Assembly (NCBI GenBank): GCA_007570785.1 | Contig: ML660201.1 | Location: forward strand, 40,872,863-40,936,862 | Direction of reading: 5' to 3' | Source: Antilocapra americana | Taxonomy: Eukaryota; Chordata; Mammalia; Artiodactyla; Antilocapridae | DNA: 64,000 nt | In this document: positions 42,676-54,465 of the stretch, piece by piece | Layout of the letters: each line of letters begins with the position of its first letter | Numbering within the stretch: position 1 is the stretch's first letter | Program-made: the position numbers and the translations under genes | The notes under the pieces: generated by a model | Told to the model about the DNA's origin: nothing | The model's input: the letters and a program-made list of their open reading frames with translations, nothing else | Databases searched by the model: none

Positions 42676-42816
42676 AATGAGATGGTTAGATGGTATCCCA
42701 GACTCAGTGGACATGAGTTTGGGTAAACTCTGGGAGTTGGTGATGGACAGGGAGGCCTGGTGTGTTTCGGTTCATGGGGTGGCAAAGAGTTGGACACGAC
42801 TGAGCAACTGAACTGA
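42676..42816 (+). repeat. BovB 3' end, 141-bp insertion
   Basis: 'aatgagatggttagatggta', 'ggacagggaggcctggtgtg', 'gttggacacgactgagcaac'. The 9-bp word ACTGAAAGG flanks it at 42667-42675 and 42817-42825. The right copy overlaps the ACTGA tail units, so the exact edge is uncertain. It lies inverted to the BovB at 41641-42533. Confidence 0.88.
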
Positions 42817-43200
42817 ACTGAAAGGTTTTAAATAGCTGGATTTAAAATCGGACCACATCAGTGTTTAGCAATCTCCCAGAGCTTACATTTCTTATTTGCC
42901 TGTATTCTTTTCTTTGTCTCACAGGTTGGTATTAAATGAGAAAATACATGCAAAAGTACTTGGAAAACTACTTTGCTCCTATCAGATCATAGACTGGAGT
43001 TACGAATTTGGTTAGCAACCATTTAAGAAGTTTATTTAGAATAATGATAATAGCTGGTAGCAAAAGTGTAACTGCTTTGTTACCATCAGATGCTTCTTAA
43101 CTTAACACAAGTGTGTGGTCAAAAGGAAGAGGCAATGAATAAAAACAATATGCTACCTGTCTATGGCTTCTTTAGAGGAAACTAGGTAGTAAAATGGATC

Positions 43201-43495
43201 TTTTTAAAAATTTTATGTAAGTGTTTGTTTTTGGCTGCACTGGTCTTCATCGCTGTGTATGGGCTTTCTTTAACTGCAGTGAACAGGGGCTACTCTTCAT
43301 TGTGGTACATGGGCTTCTCACTGTGGTGGCTTCTTTTGTTCTGAAGCACAAGCTTTAGGTTTGCCGGCGTCAGGAGTTGTGGTGTAGGGACTTAGTTGCT
43401 CAGTGACATGTGGGATCTTCCCGGACCGCGAATTGAGCCCATGTCCCCTGCATTGGCAGGTGGATTCCTAACCACTAGCCTGTGAGGGAAGTCCC
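43201..43495 (-). repeat. CHR-2-like SINE
   Basis: Antisense cetartiodactyl SINE: T-rich tail at 43201-43230, 'ttggctgcactggtcttcat', 'ggggctactcttcattgtgg', 'catgtgggatcttcccggac', tRNA-like end 'tgtgagggaagtccc'. Confidence 0.85.
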
Positions 43496-44281
43496 GAAAG
43501 TGGTTATTTTTACAAAATATAAAACTGTGAACTATATCTACTTCAGGATATGGTGGATCTTCAAAATCCACCAAAAGCTAGAAAGTCACAGAAGTCATTG
43601 GCTTACTTTAAATGTCAGTTACTTAACCAGTCATTGCTTTGGAAGGTCCTTTAAGCTATTTTTAGAAAGTATGGCAAAACCCATCACAATATTGTAAAGT
43701 AATTATCCTCCTATTTAAAATAAATAAAATATAAAAAAGTACTATTGTGCAGAATAATTTTCATCACTCAACATTTTGTATAATTGAATTTGTTTCTGAT
43801 TTATGTTCTAAATGAAGTCAGGGTAAAAGAGCAAGATAAATTTAAGCTTTCCTCCAAAACAGAATTTATACTTTAGCTTGTTTATGACAAAGTCTTCTAA
43901 ATATTGGAAGTCTATTTCCCATGCTACAATTTGCAAAAAAAGATTTTGCTTTTAATCATTGTCAGGATCCTTAAATACCTTTTTATTGGAAAATAAAAGA
44001 AGGTGACCTAGGAGGAATCAGGAGTGGAAGAGAAGGCAGTTGTGAAAGACACAGGGAAATATCTGAGCTTTGATGTAGATATTGCTCTCAGTGGAACTGC
44101 TCTTCCATTGTTTTTACTTGAATTTCTTTTAGGATGCCAGTGGCTGGGGCTGCATTTTTCAAGAAGCCAGCTCTCAGAGGACATGTTCTTGTACTTTTCC
44201 AAACACCAAATCTAGACTTCTTTCTCTCTCTCCTGAGAAAGTCTGATGTTCTTTTTCAAATACAGTGTGAGATGATGATGA
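43496..44281. other. Unassigned AT-rich stretch
   Basis: Includes an AAAT-rich patch near 43716-43740. No gene or confident repeat. Confidence 0.45.
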
Positions 44282-44536
44282 AGAGTTCAGTTTCTGAGAT
44301 CAGATGAACTGATCTCAGACTGGGTTTCCAGTCTGGCTCTTACTCTTCAGTGTGTGACCTTGGGTATGTATAACTCTGGGTGATTACTTGACTCCTCTCT
44401 ACTCCAGCTTCCCTGTCTTTAAAACAGGGCTAGTAATACTACCTCTGTCTTAAGAGTCCTGGGAGGATTAAATGAGAGAATCCATGTATGGGGCTACTGT
44501 AAGGGGTTGGTAAGTGTTAACTAATGCTATTATTTG
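44282..44536 (+). repeat. MIR SINE
   Basis: Plus MIR: 'ggtttccagtctggctctta', 'tgtgtgaccttgggtatgta', 'gcttccctgtctttaaaaca', 'gaggattaaatgagagaatc'. A short inverted word pair (GAGATCAGAT... / ...ATCTCAGA) occurs near 44297-44318. Confidence 0.8.
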
Positions 44537-44681
44537 CCCTCCTGCCTTGCCTTTTTATTTTTTTTTCCTGGTCCTTTCTCACTTCTATGCCTTTGCAAAG
44601 GCTATTTTGAAAATTCCCATTTGCACCTTCTCTTTCTCTAATATGGTTGTGGTATATCTTACTCATTTCTAGCTCAATTCA

Positions 44682-44735
44682 TTATACACACACACACACA
44701 TACATACACACATGTGTACATACACATATATTTCT
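44682..44735. repeat. (CA)n / CATA microsatellite
   Basis: A CA run followed by CATA-type units, then TG/TA alternation. Confidence 0.85.
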
Positions 44736-46087
44736 TTATGTGTGTACCTGTAGTGTGCAAAGCACCCTGGTAAATACTGAGGATGAGATTCCTGATTTTG
44801 TGGAGTTTGCATCTAGTGACAAAAATATGAGAAATAATGAGTCAGTTACAAAAGTGAAAGAAATATCAAGGTGCTATGGGGTTGTGTAGCCAGAACACAG
44901 TGCTGTTCTCTGAGGTCATGGAAGCCTCTGTGAGGAGAGAATATTCAGGTTCAGACTGGAAGCATGAGGACCTTCTTGGAGCCTTTCTGATCACGTTTAT
45001 TTTTTACACCCTTGATTGAGGTTACTATAGCTCTTTATTTTTGTCTCAGGTATGGCATGTACAAATTCCTATCTTATCACATAAATGTGTATGTTGACCT
45101 CACTCCCACTTAGTTACCTTGAAGAGGACCTAGTGCATCTCCTCATAGTCATAGGTTCCTGTATAACGCTGTTGAAACTGGCCATCAGTTAGTACTTTCT
45201 GAACTAAACCACATTGTGCTTTGAGGAGGGTAGATCCTGCAGAGGAAGTTTCCTTACTTATACTTGACTTGTTTGGACCTGAGGTTCCTCCTTGTCTTTT
45301 TATAACTCCAAGTTATATCATATGCAGACTGGAAGGAGTGAATTGTGGTTCTCTGATCTCTTGAGGGAATGTGGCGTTGCTTTCCATAGTGGCGCAAATA
45401 TGTACTTAGAGTGATGAAATGTGTACAGGGGTCTGGTAGCTTTCAGTTGTCTTCTACAAGAATATTTTGACTGGGACCAAGTTGAAATTGGTCAGCAGGT
45501 GGAGTTAGTTAAGCTGCAGCACCCCCTTTTGTATGCTCCCATGTTGCCTAGATATCAGAACATTTGTAGAAAAAGAACTTGAACTATAAACCATAAGTGG
45601 AATCAAGACATATACAGCCCTGATTTGATGGACTGAGGTTCACCAAAAGAAAGCCAGATTGTAGAGACAGAGATCTTGGGGCCCTTGAGGAAAGACATGA
45701 TGAGTGAGGAGAGTTCTCAGAGAACAGAGGAGTGGAGGAGAGGTGGAGCAGGTGCCTCCCTGTGGCCTGATGCAGCCTCTGTCCTACTGCTTCCTGAGAA
45801 CGAGAGCCCGTGGCATAAAGAAAGAAATGAGTCATTAGAGGCCCACAAGCTCTGCTGAGGGAACCTACTGAACAATCTGGGTACACATGGCTGCAGGAGG
45901 TCTTCTTCTGGTCAGAAATGGCCACGAACAGAAGTTGGTGTCCTTGAGAAGGTCAGCAGTGATGGAAGTGGAAAAATTTGAAATCTGAAACTCTCCCAGC
46001 TCTCACTCCTACATGTCTAGGATTACTAAGCAGTTCAAGGTGGTTCCAGAGAGGGTCCTGTGGATAAGAATTCCATTTCTCATCCTA
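44736..46087. other. Unassigned stretch
   Basis: Positions 44750-44990 resemble the same unnamed medium-copy repeat as 27985-28350. Elsewhere no gene or repeat. The 113-codon minus frame at 45925-45584 has no recognisable domain. Confidence 0.4.
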
Positions 46088-46093
46088 TACTTT

Positions 46094-46586
46094 CAGTTCA
46101 CTTCAGTCGCTCAGTTGTGTCTGACTCTTTAAAACCCCATGGACTGCAGCACGCCAGGCCTCCTTGTCCATTACCAACTCCCGGAGCTTACTCAAACTCA
46201 TGTCCATTGAGTTGATGATGCCATCCAACCATCTCATCCTCTGTCATCCCCTTCTCCTCCTGCCTTCAATTTTTCCCAGCATCAGGGTCTTTTCAAATGA
46301 GTCAGCTCTTCGAATCAGATGTCCAAAGTTTTGGAGTTTCAGCTTTAGCATCAGTCCTTCTAATGAGTATTCAGGACTGATTTCCTTTAGGATGAACTGG
46401 TTGGATCTCCTTGCAGTCCAAGGGACTCTTGAGAGTCCCTTGAAGGATGTTGGACCCTACTCCAACACCATAGTTCAAAAGCATCAGTTATTTGGTGCTC
46501 AGCTTTCTTTATAGTCCAACTCTCCCATCCATACACGACTACTGGAAAAACCATAGCTTTGACTAGAGGGACCTTTGTTGGCAAAG
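46094..46586 (-). repeat. BovB LINE 3' end, 5'-truncated
   Basis: From 'cagttcacttcagtcgctca' to 'gagggacctttgttggcaaa'. The minus frame 46584-46387 gives MPTKVPLVKAMVFPVVVYGW. Near 46440-46460 extra bases relative to other copies break the frame. TACTTT flanks both sides (46088-46093 and 46587-46592), a possible short TSD. Confidence 0.9.
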
Positions 46587-46851
46587 TACTTTATTTTAGT
46601 CTAATTTATTGCACTATGGTTGATTGGGTAGGTTGAGACTGTTAAGCCACTTCAAAAGAGGCTCACTGGAGCTGAAACTGAAGCACTGTTCGTATCCAAG
46701 CCGACTGTTCCTTTGGTTATTTCTGTGGCTTTCCTGCTCTCTTCTCTCCTCATTACTGTCTACCTTCCACAGCCTTCTCCATGTTCATTTTGCATCCTCA
46801 CAACTTGGGCTTTCCTGGGACTTTGGTTTGCCAAGGCCCCATATCCTCTTG

Positions 46852-47115
46852 CAGAGAAGGCAGTGGCAACCCACTCCTGTACTCTTGCCTGGAAAATCCC
46901 ATGGACGGAGAAGCCTGGTAGGCTGCAGTCCATGGGGTCACTAAGAGTGGGACATGACTGAGCGACTTCACTTTCACTTTCATGCATTGGAGAAGGAAAT
47001 GGCAACCCACTCCAGTGTTCTTGCCTGGAGAATCCCAGGGACGGGCGAGCCTGGTTGCTGCCTGGTGGCTGCACAGAGTCAGACACAACTGAATCGACTT
47101 AGCAGCAGGAGCAGT
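46852..47115 (+). repeat. BOV-A2 dimeric SINE
   Basis: Two BovA arms with the joining 'cactttcatgcattggagaa'. A perfect 11-bp TSD, ATATCCTCTTG, lies at 46841-46851 and 47116-47126. The second arm is missing part of 'ctgccgtctatgg'. Minus-strand frames across it (108 and 124 codons) are SINE translations. Confidence 0.95.
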
Positions 47116-47389
47116 ATATCCTCTTGAGGAATTCTTTGCAGTCTTGCTTCCTCCTTTGACTTCTTCAGGCACTCAGTTTCCAATTTTAGTTTTTTTAGAG
47201 ACATATCATGGCCCAGTCAGACTATTATGAGAGGCCTTTTCCTTTGTCCTTTAGCCACTGGACTGGGAAGGAGGCAGGAGCAGGGCCAGCTGACATGGAG
47301 CTTGGCTGTGGATGGATAGAGTTACTTGGAGGAGGTTGTAACCGGAGCAAGTCAAATTCCAGTCATTCGTTCATTCTATTTCCAACCTG

Positions 47390-47608
47390 GCAGCATAATA
47401 CTGGGTTTAAGAGCTTGGGTTTCAGAGTCAGACTCACATTTTGGCTGTGACTTCCTCTGTCTGAGCCTTACTTTCCTCATCTGTAAAAAGGGGATGGTAG
47501 TCCACTTCATAAAGTTGTTGTGAAGAAGATGTGATAAAATGCATATAAAGAGTTTAACATGAGGCTCAATGCAGAGTAAGCACTTTTTAAGTGTTACTAT
47601 TTTTATAT
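47390..47608 (+). repeat. MIR SINE
   Basis: Plus MIR: 'taagagcttgggtttcagag', 'gtgacttcctctgtctgagc', 'cctcatctgtaaaaagggga', 'ttgttgtgaagaagatgtga', and a tail with 'gagtaagcactttttaagtg'. Confidence 0.85.
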
Positions 47609-48920
47609 AAATGAGCAAGACAGGTATAGCACCCGTCTTTATAGAGCTTGTATTCCAATTTTCATGAGCCACTCAAAACATATTGAGGACACATTTGTAC
47701 TGTATAGGACACATTGTATAGTTAGTAAATTAATTCGGGAAACAAATGTTTATTGGCCATCCACTAGGTTCATGGCAGTGGTTTCTGCACTGAGTGTTCA
47801 GGTTTTAACAAGCAGTGAAATCCCTACATTCATGGGGCACACACCTAGTTAGAAGGTGGACCCTCTAATGAAAGGCAGGTAGATGGTGGAAGTGTCTGGT
47901 GATGCAATGTGGGATGAGGAGGAAAAAAGGGTGGGGGAATAGAGAATGCCAGAGTGTATGTGAGGGACCTAATTTAGATGACGTAGTTCACGATGACCTC
48001 CCTGAGGAAATGATGCTCCACTGGAGAGTTAAATAAAGTTAGAGGGGACCCATTCAGCCATTTGGTGGAAGAGCATTTCAGTCAGGGGGAAGAGTAGAGG
48101 CAGCAGCCCTGGGACGGGAGTGTGCTTGAGGAACAGCCAGGAGGCTAGGGCTGCTGCAGCCTAGTGAGGAAGCAGAGTGGCGAGAAGGGAGGTCTCAGGT
48201 AGCCAGGGGCTGAGGGTGATTTTAGTTTTTACCTTTACAACAGGCTCAGTGACATGTTGTGTCGATGGTTCATCTGGGCTTTTCAGACTGGGTTTGTCGT
48301 CTTCCTCTGTGAGCAAGAGAAGCAGACAGATGCTCATTTTGAAGCAGCCTGACTTTGGGGGATGCACAAAGGCTCATTAGAGTTTTGAACTGTATTTTGG
48401 ACTACAGGCTCTTGAGACCGTACTCTGTATTTCTCCCCACCAGGCTGAGCTGAGTCATGGGAGGGTGTGGGTCTTGACAAATGGAAAGCCAGCTCCCTCT
48501 GTCATCACTACCACAGAGCTGCCTCCTTAGTCATCCTTTAATCTCTGTTCTGACCTCTTTCTCAAGGATTAAAATAGCCCAGCATGCTGCATCCAGTGTA
48601 GTTATTGTTGAGGGACAGTAACTGTGCTAAGTGACTCACCACAAGTTAGGTGAACTGTTCAGCTGTGCCTGTGGCCCACTGCTGCTGAGGATAGGAGGCC
48701 CACACAATACCCTGACTTAGGTATAAGAGCAGGGCCTTCTTCAGTGTTCCATGGAAACAAGAGGAAGAAGTGGGTATTTCTATCAGCAGACTCTTGAGAG
48801 TGTTATGCAGTAGATGTGACATTTGAACTGTGATATTTCCAGATTCTCTAAATTAAAATGTGTTTCCAGAATGATTTTAATTTCCTGTAAGAGGGAGATG
48901 ACTCGTGCTGTAGTTGGGAC
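47609..48920. other. Unassigned; unnamed repeat near 47735-48160
   Basis: Positions 47735-48160 ('gacctccctgaggaaatgat', 'cagccctgggacgggagtgt', 'gaggaacagccaggaggcta') match a well-known medium-copy mammalian repeat whose name I cannot give. No gene. 48161-48920 is unassigned. Confidence 0.45.
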
Positions 48921-48930
48921 TGGCTGCCCT

Positions 48931-50463
48931 TCAGTTCAGTCACTCAGTCTTGTCCGACTCTTTGCGACCCCATGGACAACAGCATGCCAGGCCTCCATGT
49001 TCATCACCAACTCCCGGAGTTTACTCAAACTCATGTCCATCAAGTCAGTGATGCCATCCAACCATCTCATCCTCTGTTGTCCCCTGCTCCTCCTGCCCCC
49101 AATCCTTCCCAGCATCAGGGTCTTTTCTACTGAGTCGCATCAAGTGGCCAAAGTATTGGAGTTTCAGCTTCAACATCATCCTTCCAGTGAATACCCAGGA
49201 CTGATCTCCTTGCAGTCCAAGGGACTCTCCAGAGTCTTCTCCAACACCACAGTTCAAAAGCATCCATTCTTTGGTGCTCAGTTTTCTTTATAGTCCAACT
49301 CTCACATCCATACATGACTACTGGAAAAACCATAGCCTTGACTAGACGGACCTTTGTTGGCAAACTAATGTCTCTGCTTTTTAATATGCTGTCTAGGTTG
49401 GTCATAACTTTCCTTCTAAGGAGTAAGTGTCTTTAATTTTATGGCTGCAGTCATCATCTGCAGTGATTTGGGGTTTCAAAAAAATAAGGTCAGCCACTAT
49501 TTCCCCATCTATTTGCCATGAAGTGATGGGATTGAATGCCATGATCTTAGTTTTCTGAATGTTGAGCTTTAAGCCAACTTTTTCACTCTCCTCTTTCACT
49601 TTCATCAAGAGGCTCTTTAGTCCTTCTTCACTTTCTACCGTAAGAGTGGTGTCATCTGCATATCTGAGGTTATAGATACTTCTCCCAGCAATCTTGATTC
49701 CAGCTTGTGCTTTATCTAGCCCAGTATTTTTCCTGATGTACTCTGCATATAAGTTAAATAAGCAAGGTGACAATATACAACCTTGATGTACTCCTTTCCT
49801 GACTTGGAACCAGTCTGTTGTTCCGTGTCCAGTTCTGTTACTTCCTGACCTGCATACAGATGTCTCGAGGCAGACCAGGTGATCTGGTATTCCCATCTCT
49901 TTCAGAATTTTCCTCAGTTTGTTGTGATCCACACAGTCAAAGGCTTTGGCATAGTCAGTAAAGCAGAAATAGATGTTTTGCTGGAACTCTCTTGCTTTTT
50001 TGATGAAATCCAGCAGATGTTGGCAGTTTGATCTCTGGTTCCTCTGCCTTTTCTAAAACCAGCTTGAACATCTGGAAGTTCACAGTTCACGTACTGTTGA
50101 AGCCTGGCTTGGAGAACTTTGAGCATTACTAGTGTGTGAGATGAGTGCAATTGTACAGTAGTTTGAGCATTCTTTGGCATTTCCTTTCTTTGGGATTGGA
50201 ATGAAAACTGACCTTTTCCAGTCCTGTGGCCACTGCTGAGTTTTGCAAATTTGTTGGCATATTGAGTGCAGCACTTTCACAGCATTATCTTTGAGGATTT
50301 GAAATAGCTCAACTGGGATTCCATCACCTCCACTAGCTTTGCTTGTAGTGAAGCTTCCTAAGGCCCACTTGACTTCACATTCCAGGATGTCTGGCTCTAG
50401 GTGAGTGATCACACCATCATGATTATCTGGGTCGTGAAAATCTTTTTTTGTACAATTCTTCTG
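48931..50463 (-). mobile_element. BovB LINE, longest copy, with 10-bp TSD
   Basis: 1,533 bp of BovB in minus orientation, 5'-truncated inside the RT. A perfect 10-bp TSD, TGGCTGCCCT, lies at 48921-48930 and 50464-50473. The 3' end at 48931 has the tail shared with BovA. Confidence 0.96.
49045..50412 (-). pseudogene. BovB reverse transcriptase, frameshifted
   Basis: Consecutive minus-strand frames rebuild the order of an RTE-type RT. 50412-50080 has KASGGDGIPVELF and QDWKRSVFIPIPKKGNAKE; 50180-49914 has the finger block GFRKGRGTRDQ; 49932-49402 has the palm with GVHQGCILSPCLFNLYAEYI and the catalytic YADD at 49662-49651; 49405-49127 has KVRLVKAMVFPVVMYGCESW. At least three frame changes separate them (near 50120, 49920 and 49404), and a further one falls near 49200. 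The endonuclease is missing by truncation. RT catalytic residues are intact but the protein cannot be made in one piece. Confidence 0.93.
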
Positions 50464-50565
50464 TGGCTGCCCTAGGTATTGGTTATGCTGAAAGGTGTCA
50501 ATGATGGGTCATTTATGGCTCATTTTCTGTATAAACCAGATTCTTTTAGATTGCTTTTATATCAC

Positions 50566-50925
50566 TTACCTGTTGCAGTGTAATAAGTCAGCCCCAAACT
50601 TGGAGACTTAAAATAATGCTTTTATTTGCTTATAGTTCTGTGGATCATTTGTTTTGACCTGACTTGGCTAGGCTTAGCTTAGTGGTCCTTTTGATCATTT
50701 CTAGGGTCATTCATGAAGCTGCAGTCATCTGGTTATGTCTGTCACGTGTCTGGTGGTTGGTACTGGCTTTTGGCTGGGTCTTCTTTTCATGGTCTTATAG
50801 TCTCAAAGAGGGTATTTTGGGCTTCTTCATATGAAGAGGGTGAAAGTCTGAGCTCCAAGAATGGTTTCCTCTACACTTTTGAGTGATTTTTTTCCTGGCC
50901 TCAGGCAGTTTCTTTACACCCATGT
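50566..50925 (-). mobile_element. MLT1-like LTR remnant
   Basis: 'gcagtgtaataagtcagccc', 'cttatagttctgtggatcat', 'gctgcagtcatctggttatg', 'tcttcatatgaagagggtga'. This resembles the antisense end of MaLR/MLT-type LTRs. It lies just right of the BovB flank. Confidence 0.5.
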
Positions 50926-50929
50926 GATG

Positions 50930-53210
50930 GTTAATACCTGAATACTGAAGGGGACCCTCTGCATCTTACTGTTCTGTGAACTCTAGTTGCCTTGATCTTT
51001 CCAAATACCTCCCAAATTAGGGAGACTATAGGGTTTTGCCTAGGATTCTCCTCTCTGTGCAATAGTCTGGATCTTGCCTTCAGGGGATAGACTGGGGCAA
51101 TTATTTGATTCCCTCATTTGATTCCCATCTCTTAGGGATTCCTTTTCTTGAATCCACTGTTTTATATGTTGTCTAGTATATTAGTTGTTTTAGACAAGTA
51201 GATTATTTTGCCTTTGTAACTCCTTCTTAACTGGAAGCAGAAGTCTCAAGAGGATGAAAGTGCAAGTGGCAAGGAGTCTTGAAGCCTTGGCTTGGAATTC
51301 ACTGACCTAAGTTTTAGGTGTATTTCTTGTAAACAGATATAACAGCATTAAAAAATGCTAAAAGATGGTTTTTATCCTTTTAGGTGGTAAGTTTGTTCTA
51401 TTTACCTTTGTTGTACTTACTGATATATTTGGACTCATAGGTCTATTTCCTCTTTTTTTGATTGTTTACGTTTTCTTTATCCTCCTTTTCCACAAATTTG
51501 AAAGTTATAATTCTACTCTCTGTTCTTTTTAACTATTATGTTCAATTCTTAACATGTACACCTAAATTAAAGTCTAAAGTTAACCTGTTCATTTTAGTTT
51601 TCTCAAAAAAAAAATCCATGAAGAATTTGGAACATTTTAACACGAGTCATTTGCTTCCAGTCTTACATGGTTTTTCTTCATATATCCCACTGGGCATATT
51701 GCAATTTTGTTTTTTCCTGTCCCCTTGGAAATTAGTCATGGCCTTATGACTTGATTTGGTTAGTGAAGTACGAGAAACAGAAAGCTTCAAGGGCTAGTGT
51801 GTAATTCACCACATAACCTATAGCAATTGTTGAGGAATGTTTTGAGATGAGGTCCTTGGGGGGCTACAATGGGACTAGTCCTCCTACCCTTGAAGGATAT
51901 GTGGCATGAGTCTGAAATAAACATCTGTTGTCTTATAGAGGTTTTGGAATTGTTACCATAGCATAAGTTCATCATCCAGTTGATGAACTCCTGGTTCCTT
52001 TGAAATTAGTTATCATTATTATTGCTTTATGTTAGCAGTGCTTAGAATAACAACCTTTACCATATTTATTTGATCACATGCCCTTCATTTGTATCAATTC
52101 TTCCTTCTAGATTTTTCTTTTTTCTTAAGGTACATATTCTAGAAGTTCCTTGACATTAGTGGTATGCAGTTTAATGTTTAACAGCTGGTTCCCTGGGGGC
52201 AAAAAGCCCTGATTTTTACTGCTTGCTGTTTTCCAAGGTGTAAATACTCCCACCATGGCTGACTTCACGTAATGAACATATTGTCAACTGACTCTCAAGA
52301 GTCCTAAAATTTGGCTCTTATGAGGTAGTATAACACACTGGTATTTCAGGTGGATTATGTTAGTGGTAGATTGTTATTGTCTCAAGATACTTTTATTTTT
52401 TCTTCATTCTTGAATGGCAGATTACCTGGGAGTAAAATTATAAGGTTGAAAGTTTTGTCTTAGCAGTTTTTATCTTTTGTTATCGAAATGATAGTGTTAC
52501 TCCCTTGAAGTTTATTTTCATCTTGCATTGTTCTTTTGTATCAATAGCTCGCTGGTTCTCTTTATGTTTGGTGTTCTGTAGTTTTGCTTTGCTATGCTTG
52601 GGTGTGAGTTTAATTTTACTTATCTTGCTTGGATACATTTTGCTTCCTTCAGTCTTTAGTTTTAGTATTTTTTAAATCATCCTTTCTTTGAATATCATTT
52701 GATCTTTGAGGTTCTGCATGATCTGGGTTGAGAGACCATACCTTCATAGTGATTATTTTTGCAGGTATCACCTTAGGATCATTTTGTATTTAATTTTTTT
52801 TTTCCATTTGGGTGTTCCCAGACCTTTAGGCTTTGTAAAATGAACCCCCTAATCACATGAAGGTAGACCCTTGGAGAAACTACTTTTACCTGAGTCCAGA
52901 GTTCAGGCTATTATTTTTCTCTGGTATTGTCTACTGTTTCATAGATCCAGTTTTATGGAGGGGGTCTCAGCTTTAACTTGTCCAGAGCCTGTTCTCCTGG
53001 CACACTTCCCAAGGCTGTTAACCCAGGCTAACTCCCTCTGCTTCTGCCTTGAGCCCTTGACAGATGAACCCTTAGCTCCTTTCACTGTTTTCCTTTTTGA
53101 TTTGGGCTTCCAAGGATTTCTGTTACTTACACGCATGTTCATCTATGCATGCAAAGTGGTATTTTGTATTATCTTTTAATTTCGTATTTTCTCTAGCATT
53201 TTCTGGTGTT
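50930..53210 (-). repeat. Old L1M fragments, antisense, composite
   Basis: Segments at 50930-51250 ('gaaggggaccctctgcatct', 'gttgttttagacaagtagat', 'ggaagcagaagtctc'), 51310-51480 ('gtgtatttcttgtaaacaga') and 52250-53210 ('ttacttatcttgcttggata') resemble antisense L1M. 51715-51985 looks like a separate old LTR-type piece ('gtggcatgagtctgaaataa'). The boundaries are not resolvable by eye. No gene. Confidence 0.45.
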
Positions 53211-53254
53211 TACAGTTACCTGTCCTGCCATATTCCTAGAAATTGTATGGTTAT

Positions 53255-53800
53255 CTGCTAGTCCCTCACTATCCTTTTCGCTTGAATTATTCCAGTACCT
53301 TCCTTACTGGTTTCTCTGCCTCTAATCTTCTTTCCTTTATAGCTGTCTTCTAATTCTAAAATACGCATTCCTGTGTTTCCCCTGAACTTTGGTATATGAA
53401 CCTTTTTTAAGGTAAAAATAGGAAGGATTCTTGAAGACCCTTAAGAATGTTTGTGACAACTGTGGGGAAATGAAATCTTATTTTCTGAAGATACCTTTCA
53501 AATATCTTTGTTCAGTTGTTACATTGGTGAGAAAGTAGGACTGCCTGTCTATCCTGCATGAATTAATACCCTCTTACCATTTGCATGTTTTGTTTATCTC
53601 TGAAGCACTGTTTGCTGATGTGCTGTACTTTAGTTTGTTTACTGATTATCTCGCCTTTTGGATTCTCTAAGTTCTGTGAACTCAGGTACTGTCTCTTTTG
53701 CTCCTTGTTACATCTCCAGTGCCTCGTATTGTGCCTGGCACATAGTAGATGTTCTGTAGGTGTTTTTTTTTTTTTTTTTTTGAATGAATAAAATATAAAA
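53255..53800 (+). repeat. L2 LINE 3' region
   Basis: 'ccttcttactggtttctctg'-type block near 53300, 'ctcaggtactgtctcttttg', 'gtgcctggcacatagtagat', then a T run (53763-53783) and 'gaatgaataaaat'. The terminal GAATGAA is the L2 end. Confidence 0.7.
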
Positions 53801-54109
53801 TGTCAGTACAAAGCAAAATTATATCTTAATTTTAGAAAATTTTGTTTTCATTATCATTAAAATTAAATTTCAAATTTTTATGAAACTCACAGACCTCTGA
53901 GAATGCACTCATAAGTCCACAGTTTGTAACATGCAGTATTAAACACTTGATTTATACCATTGTTTTTGAAGTTCACATCCCTTTTTTTATGACATTTGAG
54001 TCCTTTATGGTAATCATTGCCGCTTTTGTAACTACCTCCTGCCACTTTTGCTGCTGTATTTGCTGCTGGAAACACCAATACGCCATGGTGTTTCCACACT
54101 TCTAGACTT

Positions 54110-54465
54110 TTCTCATATCCTATACCCTGCCTGGAATACCTTCCCTTTTTGCCTCTGGAAAATTCTCCTTTGTTCTTAGGCCCCCCTCAGAGTTCACATC
54201 TTCTGTGGAGTTTTTGGTGCTCAGACCACACTGACACCTCCCTCACTGTGTTACCTCAGCAGTCTGCACACACTCCGTTAGGTGCCCTTCTCCCTTTCTG
54301 TCTTGATTCTTGTTCTCCACATTTGTCACGTTCTTCTGACTAGGAGCTTCTCAAGGCCAAGGACAACATCTCATTCTTTATCTGTCCTTTATCCTTAGTG
54401 CCTTAGCATAGAGCTTATCACACTGAACAAATGCTAGGTAAAAGTGAGTTGAGTGAATATTGCCT
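54110..54465 (+). repeat. L2 LINE 3' end
   Basis: 'ctgcctggaataccttccct', 'cccccctcagagttcacatc', 'ggccaaggacaacatctcat', 'ccttagtgccttagcataga', ending 'gagttgagtgaa'. Good order and match to L2. Confidence 0.8.

Noticed and set aside
45584..45925. 113-codon minus-strand frame as a host exon
   Set aside because: No recognisable domain, no supporting splice sites, and its codon use is not gene-like.
46760..47172. Minus-strand frames of 108 and 124 codons
   Set aside because: Translations of the BOV-A2 dimer; similar frames recur wherever this SINE occurs.
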